Shown here one piece after another: positions 25,415-33,781 of a stretch of DNA of 64,000 nucleotides. The stretch is from Pedobacter sp. PAMC26386 (lineage in GTDB: Bacteria > Bacteroidota > Bacteroidia > Sphingobacteriales > Sphingobacteriaceae), in contig CP060294.1 in assembly GCA_014302835.1 (NCBI GenBank), forward strand, positions 3,993,067 to 4,057,066, given 5' to 3'. How positions within the stretch are numbered: the first letter of the stretch is position 1; every line of letters begins with the position of its first letter. The translations under genes and the position numbers were made by a program. The notes beneath the pieces are model-generated. The model did no database searches and was not told the origin of the DNA. It saw only the letters and a list, made by a program, of their open reading frames with translations.

Positions 25415-27874
25415 TTAATCTTTTTTAGTACTCAGTTCAGGGACCGGGTTATTTTGAAAATCTTTAGCAGCCGGGAATTTGGCCCAGTACCAGTCGCGGT
25501 AACAAAAATTGAGATTAGCCTTTTTATCCGGAAGCTCAATCACCTTTTCAATTTTGAAACCAACATGAGCTTTATTCATAATGGATGCCATTGAATCCAC
25601 AGCGCCTTCACCAACCATCTTCCCTACTTCGGGTTCTGCAAAGACAAAATCCAGGATAGACTGCGTAGACGGAGAGGCAAATTTCAATTTAGGATCAACT
25701 GGGGCAATAAATTGATGTGTACCATAATCTGTTGGCAAGGCATCATAATATGCACCTACGACATCGCGGCTTGCCCAGTAAACTTCAAAATTAAAAGTAG
25801 GTATTCCATTGGCTTCACCGACATAGCTGTGTCCTATATTTCCTGCTAGTAAGGTGCGGTAAAAGGTTTCCAGCTGACGAAGCGGCCAATTCATTTTCCA
25901 GATCTTTGTGGCGTGTTCACGATGGAACCACTCATGCAGCATTTCCAGATCGCGGTCAATATCTACTGCACGAATGGTAATTTCTACATCTTCTTTAGCA
26001 AAATAGCGGTTAAAAAGGATGTCTTTACCTTCAGGATTAATCAACTTTTTAGAGAAGAAGTGTTTATTTAGTGGATTCGGGAAGTCTATATAAACCGCTG
26101 GATGGGTACGCGGAGCACTAGCCTCATCCATATTATTCAGATTGGTTAACAAATTGCCTTTAATGGTCAGCTTGGTACTGTTCAGTAAATGCGCAATCAG
26201 CCCGGTCGTATCGGATTCCTCCTGCGCCTGGAATGCCTGGTAAAGCAGACTGATCAGAACCTGTTCATCTGCAAGCTGGCTTCGGCCTATAGCATTCACT
26301 AAACCCAACAGGTGATTAACCAGTAAATAATAGCCTAGAAAATTAATGAGACGGGGTTCAGCTATAAATGATCTGCCGTCTTTACCAAAATCAGGAACCA
26401 CAGTCAATAGCTCTTCTACTTTGCCCTGACGGAAAAAATATCCCTGGTTATCTCTGAAATAGAGTTTAACTGGAAATAGATTGTCATCGAAACCAACCAT
26501 CATATTCTGCTGATGAAACTCACCACCCAATCCATATTTATCGAAAATACTGACCAGCGGCCGTACTGCAATTTTCAGGTATTGTTTAAACCAGTCTACA
26601 GCAACTTCTTCAACAGGTCTGTTCAGACGTTTTGCTGCCTCATTAATCAGGTTGAGCATTCTTGGCGCCTGCCCTAATACGCCGTCCTGAGATAAAGAAG
26701 CCACTAAGCCTACATTCTGTTTCGCGGCCTCTCCTCTAAAGGGATTCTGACGGATACTGGTACTGAATCCATCAATTACCTGCCCCTGATATCTCACCAT
26801 TATAAAGGCCGGATCTGTAATAAACTGTACTTCCGGAAAATCCTTTTGCAAGCCTAGTCCCCAGGGTGTTTTCAGCAAAACGCTGGCATCATATCCACGA
26901 TGTAGTTCATGCGGATAATTGACCCGGAAAGAATTGGTAATTTTCACATGCAGGGAGAATTTATACATCCATTCACTTTCAGCATTGTAAACCGTACGCA
27001 CAGATGAAGTCGCTGTAAATAGCGGACCAAATTCTCCAAGGTTTTGTAAAAGCTGTTTGGATTGCATTTCCAGAACTTCTGGCTGCTTCAGTAAGAAAGC
27101 AGCTTCCCATGGATGTACTGGCACTACCTTCCAGTCAGGATATTGCTGAAGCATACGTCTGAGCTGTTCATCACCCTCAGCAAGAATTTCATTTCTTAGC
27201 TGTGTAGTTATTAATTGCTCTTCCGAACTTTTCTCCTCTACATTGTCCGGATGAATCAGAAAATAATGTAATTGAAACTCTCCTCCGGTCTCTGGAGAAT
27301 ACAGAGCCAGTTCTTCAGTAGTAAAACCTTCCCTGCTTTTTGGCAGTGGGTGTACACTATGGCCAAGAATCAAAGATTGCTCCGCAGCTATAAAAGAAAG
27401 TTCAGGCAGATTGGCCGTACGCTGGTTTTCCTGGAAATCTGCCAGGTAGCCTACCAGATTACTAATGCTGTTTTCCAGCCGCCCCAATGTAATTTCCGGA
27501 TCAATATCAGGATAACTGCTTTTTGCAAACGCCGAGGCGAGCTCAATAAAACGCTTTGGATCAATTTCTTTAATCGAGTCTGTTTCGCAGTCTCGTTCAA
27601 CAATCGGATAAAAAAAAGAATGAACTCCGCTTTCTGAAAAGTAAGCTAAAGGCGCAAACACCTCAGTACCAATACTGGTAAAGTCAAACTTTAAAAAAGC
27701 GGTATAACCAGTTACCGACATATAATCGGCAAGGGTCTGATCATATTTTGGTATCCCTTCATAACGGCCCCAATTACTAAATTCCCGGCAATAGCAATTA
27801 ATCAGTGACTTAAAATTGATTTGTTCTGCTTGCACGCGCAGCTCCGTCAAGTCGAATGTTGTTGTTGTTTTCAT
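25415..27874 (-). CDS. IucA/IucC NIS synthetase fused to a C-terminal GNAT domain
   Basis: An 819-residue two-domain enzyme. Residues about 1-615 are an IucA/IucC synthetase (HPLPKSREGF, SSVRTVYNAESEW, GLGGEFHQQNMMVGF). Residues about 645-815 form an IucB-like N-acetyltransferase (TIRAVDIDRDLEMLHEWFHREHATKIW, then ISIDPKL-like QFIAPVDPKLKFA). The GNAT part in relatives acylates N-hydroxylysine or similar to make hydroxamates. No lysine or ornithine monooxygenase is in the window, so that gene is elsewhere or the acceptor differs. First gene of the operon. Confidence 0.92.
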   Translation of the reverse strand: MKTTTTFDLTELRVQAEQINFKSLINCYCREFSNWGRYEGIPKYDQTLADYMSVTGYTAFLKFDFTSIGTEVFAPLAYFSESGVHSFFYPIVERDCETDSIKEIDPKRFIELASAFAKSSYPDIDPEITLGRLENSISNLVGYLADFQENQRTANLPELSFIAAEQSLILGHSVHPLPKSREGFTTEELALYSPETGGEFQLHYFLIHPDNVEEKSSEEQLITTQLRNEILAEGDEQLRRMLQQYPDWKVVPVHPWEAAFLLKQPEVLEMQSKQLLQNLGEFGPLFTATSSVRTVYNAESEWMYKFSLHVKITNSFRVNYPHELHRGYDASVLLKTPWGLGLQKDFPEVQFITDPAFIMVRYQGQVIDGFSTSIRQNPFRGEAAKQNVGLVASLSQDGVLGQAPRMLNLINEAAKRLNRPVEEVAVDWFKQYLKIAVRPLVSIFDKYGLGGEFHQQNMMVGFDDNLFPVKLYFRDNQGYFFRQGKVEELLTVVPDFGKDGRSFIAEPRLINFLGYYLLVNHLLGLVNAIGRSQLADEQVLISLLYQAFQAQEESDTTGLIAHLLNSTKLTIKGNLLTNLNNMDEASAPRTHPAVYIDFPNPLNKHFFSKKLINPEGKDILFNRYFAKEDVEITIRAVDIDRDLEMLHEWFHREHATKIWKMNWPLRQLETFYRTLLAGNIGHSYVGEANGIPTFNFEVYWASRDVVGAYYDALPTDYGTHQFIAPVDPKLKFASPSTQSILDFVFAEPEVGKMVGEGAVDSMASIMNKAHVGFKIEKVIELPDKKANLNFCYRDWYWAKFPAAKDFQNNPVPELSTKKD

Positions 27875-27959
27875 AGTATAGCAGACATAGGGTTAAACGA
27901 TAGATTGTGTTAAAAACCAGTCAATTTTAATTTAGAATAATTAAGAATAATAACTCCGA

Positions 27960-27990
27960 CAAACCTATTTATATTTATTCTAAATAGCAA
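27960..27990 (-). promoter_or_regulatory. Promoter of the siderophore operon with possible operator
   Basis: Minus strand: TTG (27990-27988), a 20-base spacer and TAGGTTTG (27967-27960). An 11-base word (ATTTAGAATAA in minus orientation) lies inside the spacer, and its inverted copy TTATTCTAAAT lies about 40 bases downstream, near 27930-27940. Such an inverted pair around the -7 box could be an iron-responsive operator (Fur or DtxR type). The promoter is well supported; the operator is a guess. Confidence 0.65.
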
Positions 27991-28013
27991 GACAAATTTC
28001 ATATCACACAAAA

Positions 28014-28045
28014 AAAGGGCAGCATACTTACGTACGCTGCCCTTT
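28014..28045 (-). terminator. Terminator after the M1 peptidase gene
   Basis: A 10-bp GC-rich stem (aaagggcagc with gctgcccttt) and a T-run on the minus strand. A second, weaker repeat (aaaggctt / aagagccttt) lies just upstream at 28045-28073. Confidence 0.85.
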
Positions 28046-28081
28046 AAAGGCTTTTATTTTTTTAAGAGCCTTTCTAAAGAA

Positions 28082-30052
28082 TTACCTGAACCAGGTATTG
28101 TTAGTTACATCCACATCAGGCAAAACTTTCTCAGGGTCTAATTCCACAGAAAGCAGCTCTTCAGTAGTCGGATAACTAATTGTCCAGCTCTTATTTCTCA
28201 TCCACACATCAACCGGTACCTTAATCGTATCGGTCTTTCCACTTTTAGTCCTCACCTGTAAAATAATAGGCATTGGCATCTGCTCTAAATTAGTGATGAC
28301 AATATCGTAACGCTCAATCTGATCTCCTTGTTTCACAGGGGTTACACTGGTTATTGCCTGATCCATTTTCCAGTTTTCAAGGAACCAGCCTTTCCAGAAC
28401 CAGGCAAGATCTTCGCCGGCACCATTTTCCATAGAACGGAAAAAATCAAAAGGTGTAGGGTGTTTGAAAGCCCAGTGGCTAATATAATTTCTGAATGCAT
28501 AATCAAAACGATCAGCGCCCAGTATTTCATTTCTCAAAAGCTGAAGACCCCAGCTTGGTTTACTGTATAGGTTTGTTCCAATATTAGCTTCGACCATCGC
28601 ATCAGGGCTTAACATAATGAACTCTCTTTCCGGTTTAGCGATAGCCTTAGCTGCTGACTGCATGTTATTGTGTGGAGTTTTATATTCTCCTTTATTAAAG
28701 GCCTCTGATGCTATGCCATTAATGAAAGTATTGAACCCTTCATCCATCCAGCCATACTTACGTTCATTGCTACCCACAATCATTGGGAACCAGCTATGGC
28801 CAAATTCATGATCTACAACACCCCAGGCCTGCTTATTTTTGGCTTTCCAACCACAAAAAACGATACCCGGATATTCCATCCCACTAATGTTTGACGCAAT
28901 ATTAACAGCCATCGGATAAGGATATTCAAACCATTTCTCAGAGTAATGCTCAATTGAAGCTTTTACATACTCTACTCCTCTTCCATAACCATCCTGACCA
29001 TTGCTTTCTACTGGCTGCGCAGAAACTGCCAGAGACTTTTTACCACTAGGCAGGTTTATCCTTGCTGCATCCAGCACAAAAGCTTTAGAAGAAGCAAAAG
29101 CAACATCTCTTGTATTGGACATTTTATATTTCCAGGTAAGTTTATCTTTTGCCGGACGTGATTTTGGGTCTGTCACTTCATCTGCCGTACGTACCGAAAT
29201 AGTTTTATCACTTAATTTTGCCGCATTCCATCTTTTCAATTGTTCCGGGGTGAAAACTTCTTCAGGGTTCAGTAATTCTCCAGAACCCATTAGAATATGG
29301 TTAGCCGGTGCAGTAACACTATAGTTTACATCACCATATTCACAATAAAATTCTCCTGCCCCCCAATAAGGTAAAGTATTCCATCCCAGTATATCATCAT
29401 AAACACATAACCTTGGGAACCATTGTGCAATCGAATAAATCTCTCCGTTTTGAGTAGTTAAATGTCCCATCCGGTCTGATCCGTTAATTGGAATTACAAA
29501 AGAGTAATTCATTTTTATAGTAATCAGTTCACCATTAGCAGCTAAGGGTTTATCCAAACGAATCTGCATCCGTGTATCTTCTACAATAGAGGTGAATTTA
29601 ACGGCTTGCGCTTTTTGGGAAACAGCCAGATCAGTAATTTTATACCCACCATTTACTTTCTCACCTCTTGCACCATAACGGCTTCCCATTTTAATCAATC
29701 CGTTACCTCTTGAATGTTCTTCAAAAAGATTCTGATCCAGCTGTAACCAGATATAAGGCAGCTGGTCAGGGCTGTTATTTTTATATGTAATCGTGACTGT
29801 ACCTGTCACCGTATTTTTTTGATCATCCAAAGTTGCAGTGATGTTATAATCTGCACGGTTCTGCCAATATTTTGCACCTGGATAACCACTTGCCGAACGG
29901 AACTCATTTCCGTTTTGTGTATAAAACAACGGGCTAAAAGCCAAATGCGGATCATACTTACTTTCTGCTCCCGCTTGTTGTGCTTGTGAATTAATACTAA
30001 AAGCAAAAAACACTACTAAAAGAAGTGTTTTCTGAATAAAATGATGGTTCAT
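28082..30052 (-). CDS. M1 family zinc metallopeptidase, exported
   Basis: Aminopeptidase-N-like protein of 656 residues with a signal peptide (MNHHFIQKTLLLVVFFAFSINSQAQ). The gluzincin core is intact: GMEYPG substrate motif, then DHEFGHSWFPMIVGSNERKYGWMDEGFNTF, which holds HExxH and the third zinc ligand Glu 19 residues on. A C-terminal beta domain follows. It probably trims peptides in the periplasm or at the outer membrane. It follows the CarboxypepD_reg gene by 30 bases and is likely in the same transcript. Confidence 0.93.
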   Translation of the reverse strand: MNHHFIQKTLLLVVFFAFSINSQAQQAGAESKYDPHLAFSPLFYTQNGNEFRSASGYPGAKYWQNRADYNITATLDDQKNTVTGTVTITYKNNSPDQLPYIWLQLDQNLFEEHSRGNGLIKMGSRYGARGEKVNGGYKITDLAVSQKAQAVKFTSIVEDTRMQIRLDKPLAANGELITIKMNYSFVIPINGSDRMGHLTTQNGEIYSIAQWFPRLCVYDDILGWNTLPYWGAGEFYCEYGDVNYSVTAPANHILMGSGELLNPEEVFTPEQLKRWNAAKLSDKTISVRTADEVTDPKSRPAKDKLTWKYKMSNTRDVAFASSKAFVLDAARINLPSGKKSLAVSAQPVESNGQDGYGRGVEYVKASIEHYSEKWFEYPYPMAVNIASNISGMEYPGIVFCGWKAKNKQAWGVVDHEFGHSWFPMIVGSNERKYGWMDEGFNTFINGIASEAFNKGEYKTPHNNMQSAAKAIAKPEREFIMLSPDAMVEANIGTNLYSKPSWGLQLLRNEILGADRFDYAFRNYISHWAFKHPTPFDFFRSMENGAGEDLAWFWKGWFLENWKMDQAITSVTPVKQGDQIERYDIVITNLEQMPMPIILQVRTKSGKTDTIKVPVDVWMRNKSWTISYPTTEELLSVELDPEKVLPDVDVTNNTWFR

Positions 30053-30082
30053 TAGATCTCGGTTTATATGTTGCTGAATTGG

Positions 30083-30820
30083 TTAGTTGTTCTCTAACTT
30101 TTTCATTGGAGGTAGCTTTCTTTGTTCAGCTGGTAGTTTTAACCAGGTCTGATAAGCAACTGCAATATAGTAATCATAATTGAAAGGATCTTCAGCTTTG
30201 ACTCTTTCTACAGTAGGTCTGTAAAGCTCAATAAATTCTTTAAGCTCTTGTCCTTTCAACTTGATTAAACGATTAATGTATTCTTCATTAAAATACTGGT
30301 TGATTTCAGCTTCATACGCACCCCTTTCTTCCAATGCTTTTTCTTTTGCTTTTTCTCTTCTTACTTTTCCAGAACCAAAGGCCAGACCAATACCACCGGC
30401 ACGCTGAACATTCTGAGTAGGAGAAATCCCATGTACCCGTTCAAATCCCTTTGCATTCTGGTTTTTAAGATTAAGATCTTTAGATAACCTGGCACTCCGG
30501 ATATCTACCTGTTTCAAATTGGTTGTATTGGCAGGAAGATAAATAGTTTTAGACAACATATTAGTCAGATATAGCGTGTCTGTATGAAAGCCAGCCAGGG
30601 AGAATTCCAGTAAATCACCTTTGCTTGCTTTAATCATAAATTGTCCGGCAGCACCTGTGGAGGTGGTCTCGTGAGTATTCAGATTTTTTACGCCTACTTT
30701 TTGCAGCGGGAAACTCTTGTTGTCATAATCAAATACGCCACCTGTAATCCCGGTCTGTGCAAATGTATAGAGTGGTATTGTCAGGAACAATACGACGATT
30801 AGCTTCTTAAACATTTTCAT
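30083..30820 (-). CDS. Secreted CarboxypepD_reg-domain protein, paralogue of the 17108 gene
   Basis: A 245-residue protein with a signal peptide (MKMFKKLIVVLFLTIPLYTFAQ), one CarboxypepD_reg-like beta domain (GITGGVFDYDNKSFPLQKVGV to about residue 95), then a helical basic half ending ELYRPTVERVKAEDPFNYDYY. Layout and the C-terminal ..YRP.....L/KAED.F stretch match the protein at 17108-17803. It is probably exported with the M1 peptidase from the same transcript. Function unknown. Confidence 0.78.
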   Translation of the reverse strand: MKMFKKLIVVLFLTIPLYTFAQTGITGGVFDYDNKSFPLQKVGVKNLNTHETTSTGAAGQFMIKASKGDLLEFSLAGFHTDTLYLTNMLSKTIYLPANTTNLKQVDIRSARLSKDLNLKNQNAKGFERVHGISPTQNVQRAGGIGLAFGSGKVRREKAKEKALEERGAYEAEINQYFNEEYINRLIKLKGQELKEFIELYRPTVERVKAEDPFNYDYYIAVAYQTWLKLPAEQRKLPPMKKLENN

Positions 30821-30843
30821 TGTGTTTGTTTTTTCGTAGTTTC

Positions 30844-30900
30844 TTCCAGAGCAGAACTCTGGAAACGTACGCAGTTTTCATATTGCAGGCTTCAAAGATA
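30844..30900 (-). promoter_or_regulatory. -7 element and leader hairpin before the 30083-30820 gene
   Basis: TATCTTTG (30900-30893 on the minus strand) fits TAnnTTTG; no clean -33 box is at the expected distance. Downstream in the leader, ttccagag (30844-30851) and ctctggaa (30857-30864) form an 8-bp hairpin with a 5-base loop. Confidence 0.45.
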
Positions 30901-30956
30901 ATTCAGTTTGCTCCTGCATCTTATTTTTTAACAAAAATTAACAGGTAATGGTTTCC

Positions 30957-31304
30957 CTATTTTAATAATTTGCTATATAATTCTTCATCAAAGCTGATCA
31001 AAATTGCTTTGCCACCCTGCTCGATGACGGGTCTTTTAATTGCACTGGTATTATTCAGTAAAACTGCAACAGCCGATTTTTCGTCTTTAACGGCCTGCTG
31101 CTCTAATGCACTCAGCTTTTTCCAGGTTGTACCTTTTTTGTTTAAAACGACTTCCCAGCCAAAGGCGGCACACCATTCATGAAGCTTCCCAGGAGTTATC
31201 CCTTGCTTTTTGAAATCATGAAATTCATAATCTATGCCATTATCTGTTAACCACGTTCTTGCTTTTTTAACTGTATTACAGTTAGGAATTCCGTAAACTA
31301 TCAT
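30957..31304 (-). CDS. Spx/MgsR (YffB-like) thioredoxin-fold protein
   Basis: An ArsC-family protein of 115 residues. The N-terminus MIVYGIPNCNTVKKARTWL has a single cysteine in the active-site position (CNT) and no second Cys, as in YffB-type proteins. It is followed by IDYEFHDFKKQGI, and by VLLNNTSAIKRPVIE, the cis-proline region. It could be a glutathione-dependent reductase or a redox regulator; the lack of a CxxC argues against classical Spx redox sensing. Stand-alone gene. Confidence 0.85.
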   Translation of the reverse strand: MIVYGIPNCNTVKKARTWLTDNGIDYEFHDFKKQGITPGKLHEWCAAFGWEVVLNKKGTTWKKLSALEQQAVKDEKSAVAVLLNNTSAIKRPVIEQGGKAILISFDEELYSKLLK

Positions 31305-31341
31305 CTGTGTAAAATAAATCTAAAGATACCTATATTTCCTT

Positions 31342-31376
31342 ATTCATCACATTTTTTGAGGCATTCATCACATTTT
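31342..31376 (+). promoter_or_regulatory. Perfect 14-bp direct repeat, candidate LytTR operator
   Basis: The word attcatcacatttt occurs twice, at 31342-31355 and 31363-31376, a period of 21 bp. LytTR-type regulators typically bind two direct repeats two helical turns apart. It lies 66 bases before the LytS/LytTR pair at 31443, so it could be an autoregulatory site. The repeat is seen; the binding is inferred. Confidence 0.55.
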
Positions 31377-31442
31377 AACGACATAAAGGAAAACCATTAG
31401 TAGTATTGTAGAGGAATCCAGGTATAATTTAATTCCACCCTC

Positions 31443-32945
31443 ATGAAAATAAATAGCAAAGACCTCAATAAAATAGAATTTCTGGTAGCCAGCATCATTT
31501 ATGGCTTTGCCGTTATGATGCTAATCTCGAACGGGTCAGATAGTCATATTTCAACTCCTTATGAATTTGAAGAGGCCAGGGTAAGCTTTAGTTATTTGTC
31601 AAATTATTTTCTACCAGGATTGTATAAGTACTCTATTCTATATTTCAGCTTCCTGCTACTCAATTTCTGCTGCTTGCCTCAACTATATAAAAAGATCAAT
31701 ACTGGAATTAATCTTTCCATTCTGTTCGCTATTTATTTGTTCTCGGGCTTAATTCTAAGCATCGGGCAAACTTATAGTGAGGCATATACCCTGGTCAAAT
31801 ATGATGACCTTGATGAAGCCTATAATCATATTTTCTTCAAGGGTTTTACTTATGCGGGCTGGGTGATCGTTCTCATTTCCATTTATGTCGCACTGAAAAA
31901 GCTAATTATTCAACTCATAGAACACAAAGAGGAAGAAAGTAATAAAAGAATGAAATTAGAGATCGCCTTTACCTCTGCCTTCTGGTTTGCGGGTGTATTG
32001 GTCTGGCTGACACTTGGTGTAGACTTCAATGTCATACTGTGCTGGACTTTGGTTATTGGCTCTTGTGCCTTCCTGGGTATCTATGGTATCTACTACATGA
32101 TTCCAACAATGCTTGCTCAGGGAAAACAATATCGTCACTACCTGGGGAAAAACTTTTTACTCACCCTGCTTTTATCCATTCCATTAGGACTAATCGCTGT
32201 TGTAATTAGTGGAAGAGGTGAAATGTTTCCTATCATGAATGCTTTTCATCTTACAGCGCAATTACTAATTGGTACGCCATTAGCCTGGTACATCTATAAA
32301 ACACGGAATGCGACGGATGAACAAATATTTACACTCAAAAAGGAATTGGGAAAATCTGATGCCAAACTTGGTTTTCTTAAATCTCAGATCAACCCCCACT
32401 TCCTTTTCAACGCACTGAATACTCTTTATGGCACTGCTTTGCAGGAAAAAGCGGAGCGTACAGGTGAAGGGATACAAAAACTAGGCGATATGATGCGTTT
32501 TATGCTGCATGAGAATATGCAGGACAAAATATCTCTCAACAGGGATATCGATTATTTAAATAATTATATTGAATTGCAAAAACTGAGAACTTCTACCACG
32601 GTAGATATTCTGATCAAAACGGAAATTGAAGAACAATTGGCTGATTTGAAGATTTCACCGATGTTATTGATTCCATTTGTTGAAAATGCTTTTAAACATG
32701 GGATCAGTCTACAATCGCCATCGCATATCAAAGTCACCCTGCAAACTAAAGCTAACATGTTATATTTCGATGTAAATAATAGCATTCATCTGAAAGCTGA
32801 TGGTGACCCCGAAAAAATAAATAGCGGTATAGGCCTGCAAAATGTGAAACAACGGTTAAATTTACTGTATCCTAAAAAGCATGAACTGGTTATCAGGGAA
32901 AGTGCAAAGGAGTTTTTTGTACATTTAACGTTGAATCTAAATTAG
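31443..32945 (+). CDS. LytS-type sensor histidine kinase
   Basis: A 500-residue membrane kinase. The N-terminal 300 residues have about seven or eight hydrophobic segments. After a short linker come the His_kinase (LytS) H-box LKSQINPHFLFNALNTLYG, the N-box LLIPFVENAFKHGI, and GIGLQNVKQRLNLLYP of the ATP-binding domain. It is followed after 3 bases by its LytTR partner. The signal it senses is unknown. The class commonly controls cell-envelope or polysaccharide functions. Confidence 0.92.
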   Translation: MKINSKDLNKIEFLVASIIYGFAVMMLISNGSDSHISTPYEFEEARVSFSYLSNYFLPGLYKYSILYFSFLLLNFCCLPQLYKKINTGINLSILFAIYLFSGLILSIGQTYSEAYTLVKYDDLDEAYNHIFFKGFTYAGWVIVLISIYVALKKLIIQLIEHKEEESNKRMKLEIAFTSAFWFAGVLVWLTLGVDFNVILCWTLVIGSCAFLGIYGIYYMIPTMLAQGKQYRHYLGKNFLLTLLLSIPLGLIAVVISGRGEMFPIMNAFHLTAQLLIGTPLAWYIYKTRNATDEQIFTLKKELGKSDAKLGFLKSQINPHFLFNALNTLYGTALQEKAERTGEGIQKLGDMMRFMLHENMQDKISLNRDIDYLNNYIELQKLRTSTTVDILIKTEIEEQLADLKISPMLLIPFVENAFKHGISLQSPSHIKVTLQTKANMLYFDVNNSIHLKADGDPEKINSGIGLQNVKQRLNLLYPKKHELVIRESAKEFFVHLTLNLN

Positions 32946-32948
32946 AAA

Positions 32949-33632
32949 ATGATTGCCATAGCCATAGATGACGAGCCCATAGCATTGGATGTGGTGAAAT
33001 CACACGCGTCTAAAGTCTCTTTTATTACACTTCAGGCCGTATTCACTAACGCTTTTGATGCTATTTCCTTTTTACAGAAAAATGAGGTCGATCTCATTTT
33101 TCTGGATATTAAAATGCCCGATATCAATGGTATTGATTTCTTAAACAGCTTAAGTAACCCACCATTAGTTATTTTCACCACTGCTTACGCAGAACATGCG
33201 GTTAAAGGATTTGAATTAAATGCATTGGATTATTTGCTGAAACCCTTCTCCTTAGCCCGTTTTTTGAAAGCTTGTAATAAAGCTGAAGAATTGCATAGTC
33301 TGCGTCAAAAGGCAAACACCCCTGCACAAACTGCATATGTATTTATTAAGGATGGATATGAGCAGATTAAAGTAGCCATTGATGATATTCAGTTTATTGA
33401 GGCTGCGGGTAATTATACCCTGATTAATCTGCTGAACAATTCTTCATTAAGTACCAGAATGCCAATTAGTGAGATGCAGGCTTTGCTACCAGCTCAAAAA
33501 TTTATCCGCACACACCGCGCTTTTATCGTTGCAAAAAGTGCCGTCACTAAATTTGATCGGAACCAGGTATGGATTGGTGACAAATTGATTCCAATTGGCC
33601 CTACTTATTCGCAGTGCCTGCTCGAATTCTAA
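32949..33632 (+). CDS. LytTR response regulator
   Basis: A 227-residue regulator. The receiver domain has IDDEP and the phospho-acceptor Asp in LIFLDIKMPDINGIDFL, with the conserved Lys in LDYLLKPF. A LytTR DNA-binding domain follows (residues about 130-225: GYEQIKVAIDDIQFIEAAGNYTLI, then THRAFIVAKSAVTKFDRNQVWIGD). It is the cognate partner of the preceding kinase. Confidence 0.93.
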   Translation: MIAIAIDDEPIALDVVKSHASKVSFITLQAVFTNAFDAISFLQKNEVDLIFLDIKMPDINGIDFLNSLSNPPLVIFTTAYAEHAVKGFELNALDYLLKPFSLARFLKACNKAEELHSLRQKANTPAQTAYVFIKDGYEQIKVAIDDIQFIEAAGNYTLINLLNNSSLSTRMPISEMQALLPAQKFIRTHRAFIVAKSAVTKFDRNQVWIGDKLIPIGPTYSQCLLEF

Positions 33633-33781
33633 GAAAAGTTTAAAATATTAATAATAGATTAAATATCCGAGGCATATTTTAGCCTGACTCATTATGGATG
33701 CGTATTTATCTGTATTATTGTCTGGCATTTTAATCATGCCAGACTATTAATCGTATTAACCATCTGATTTTCAAAGTATAT

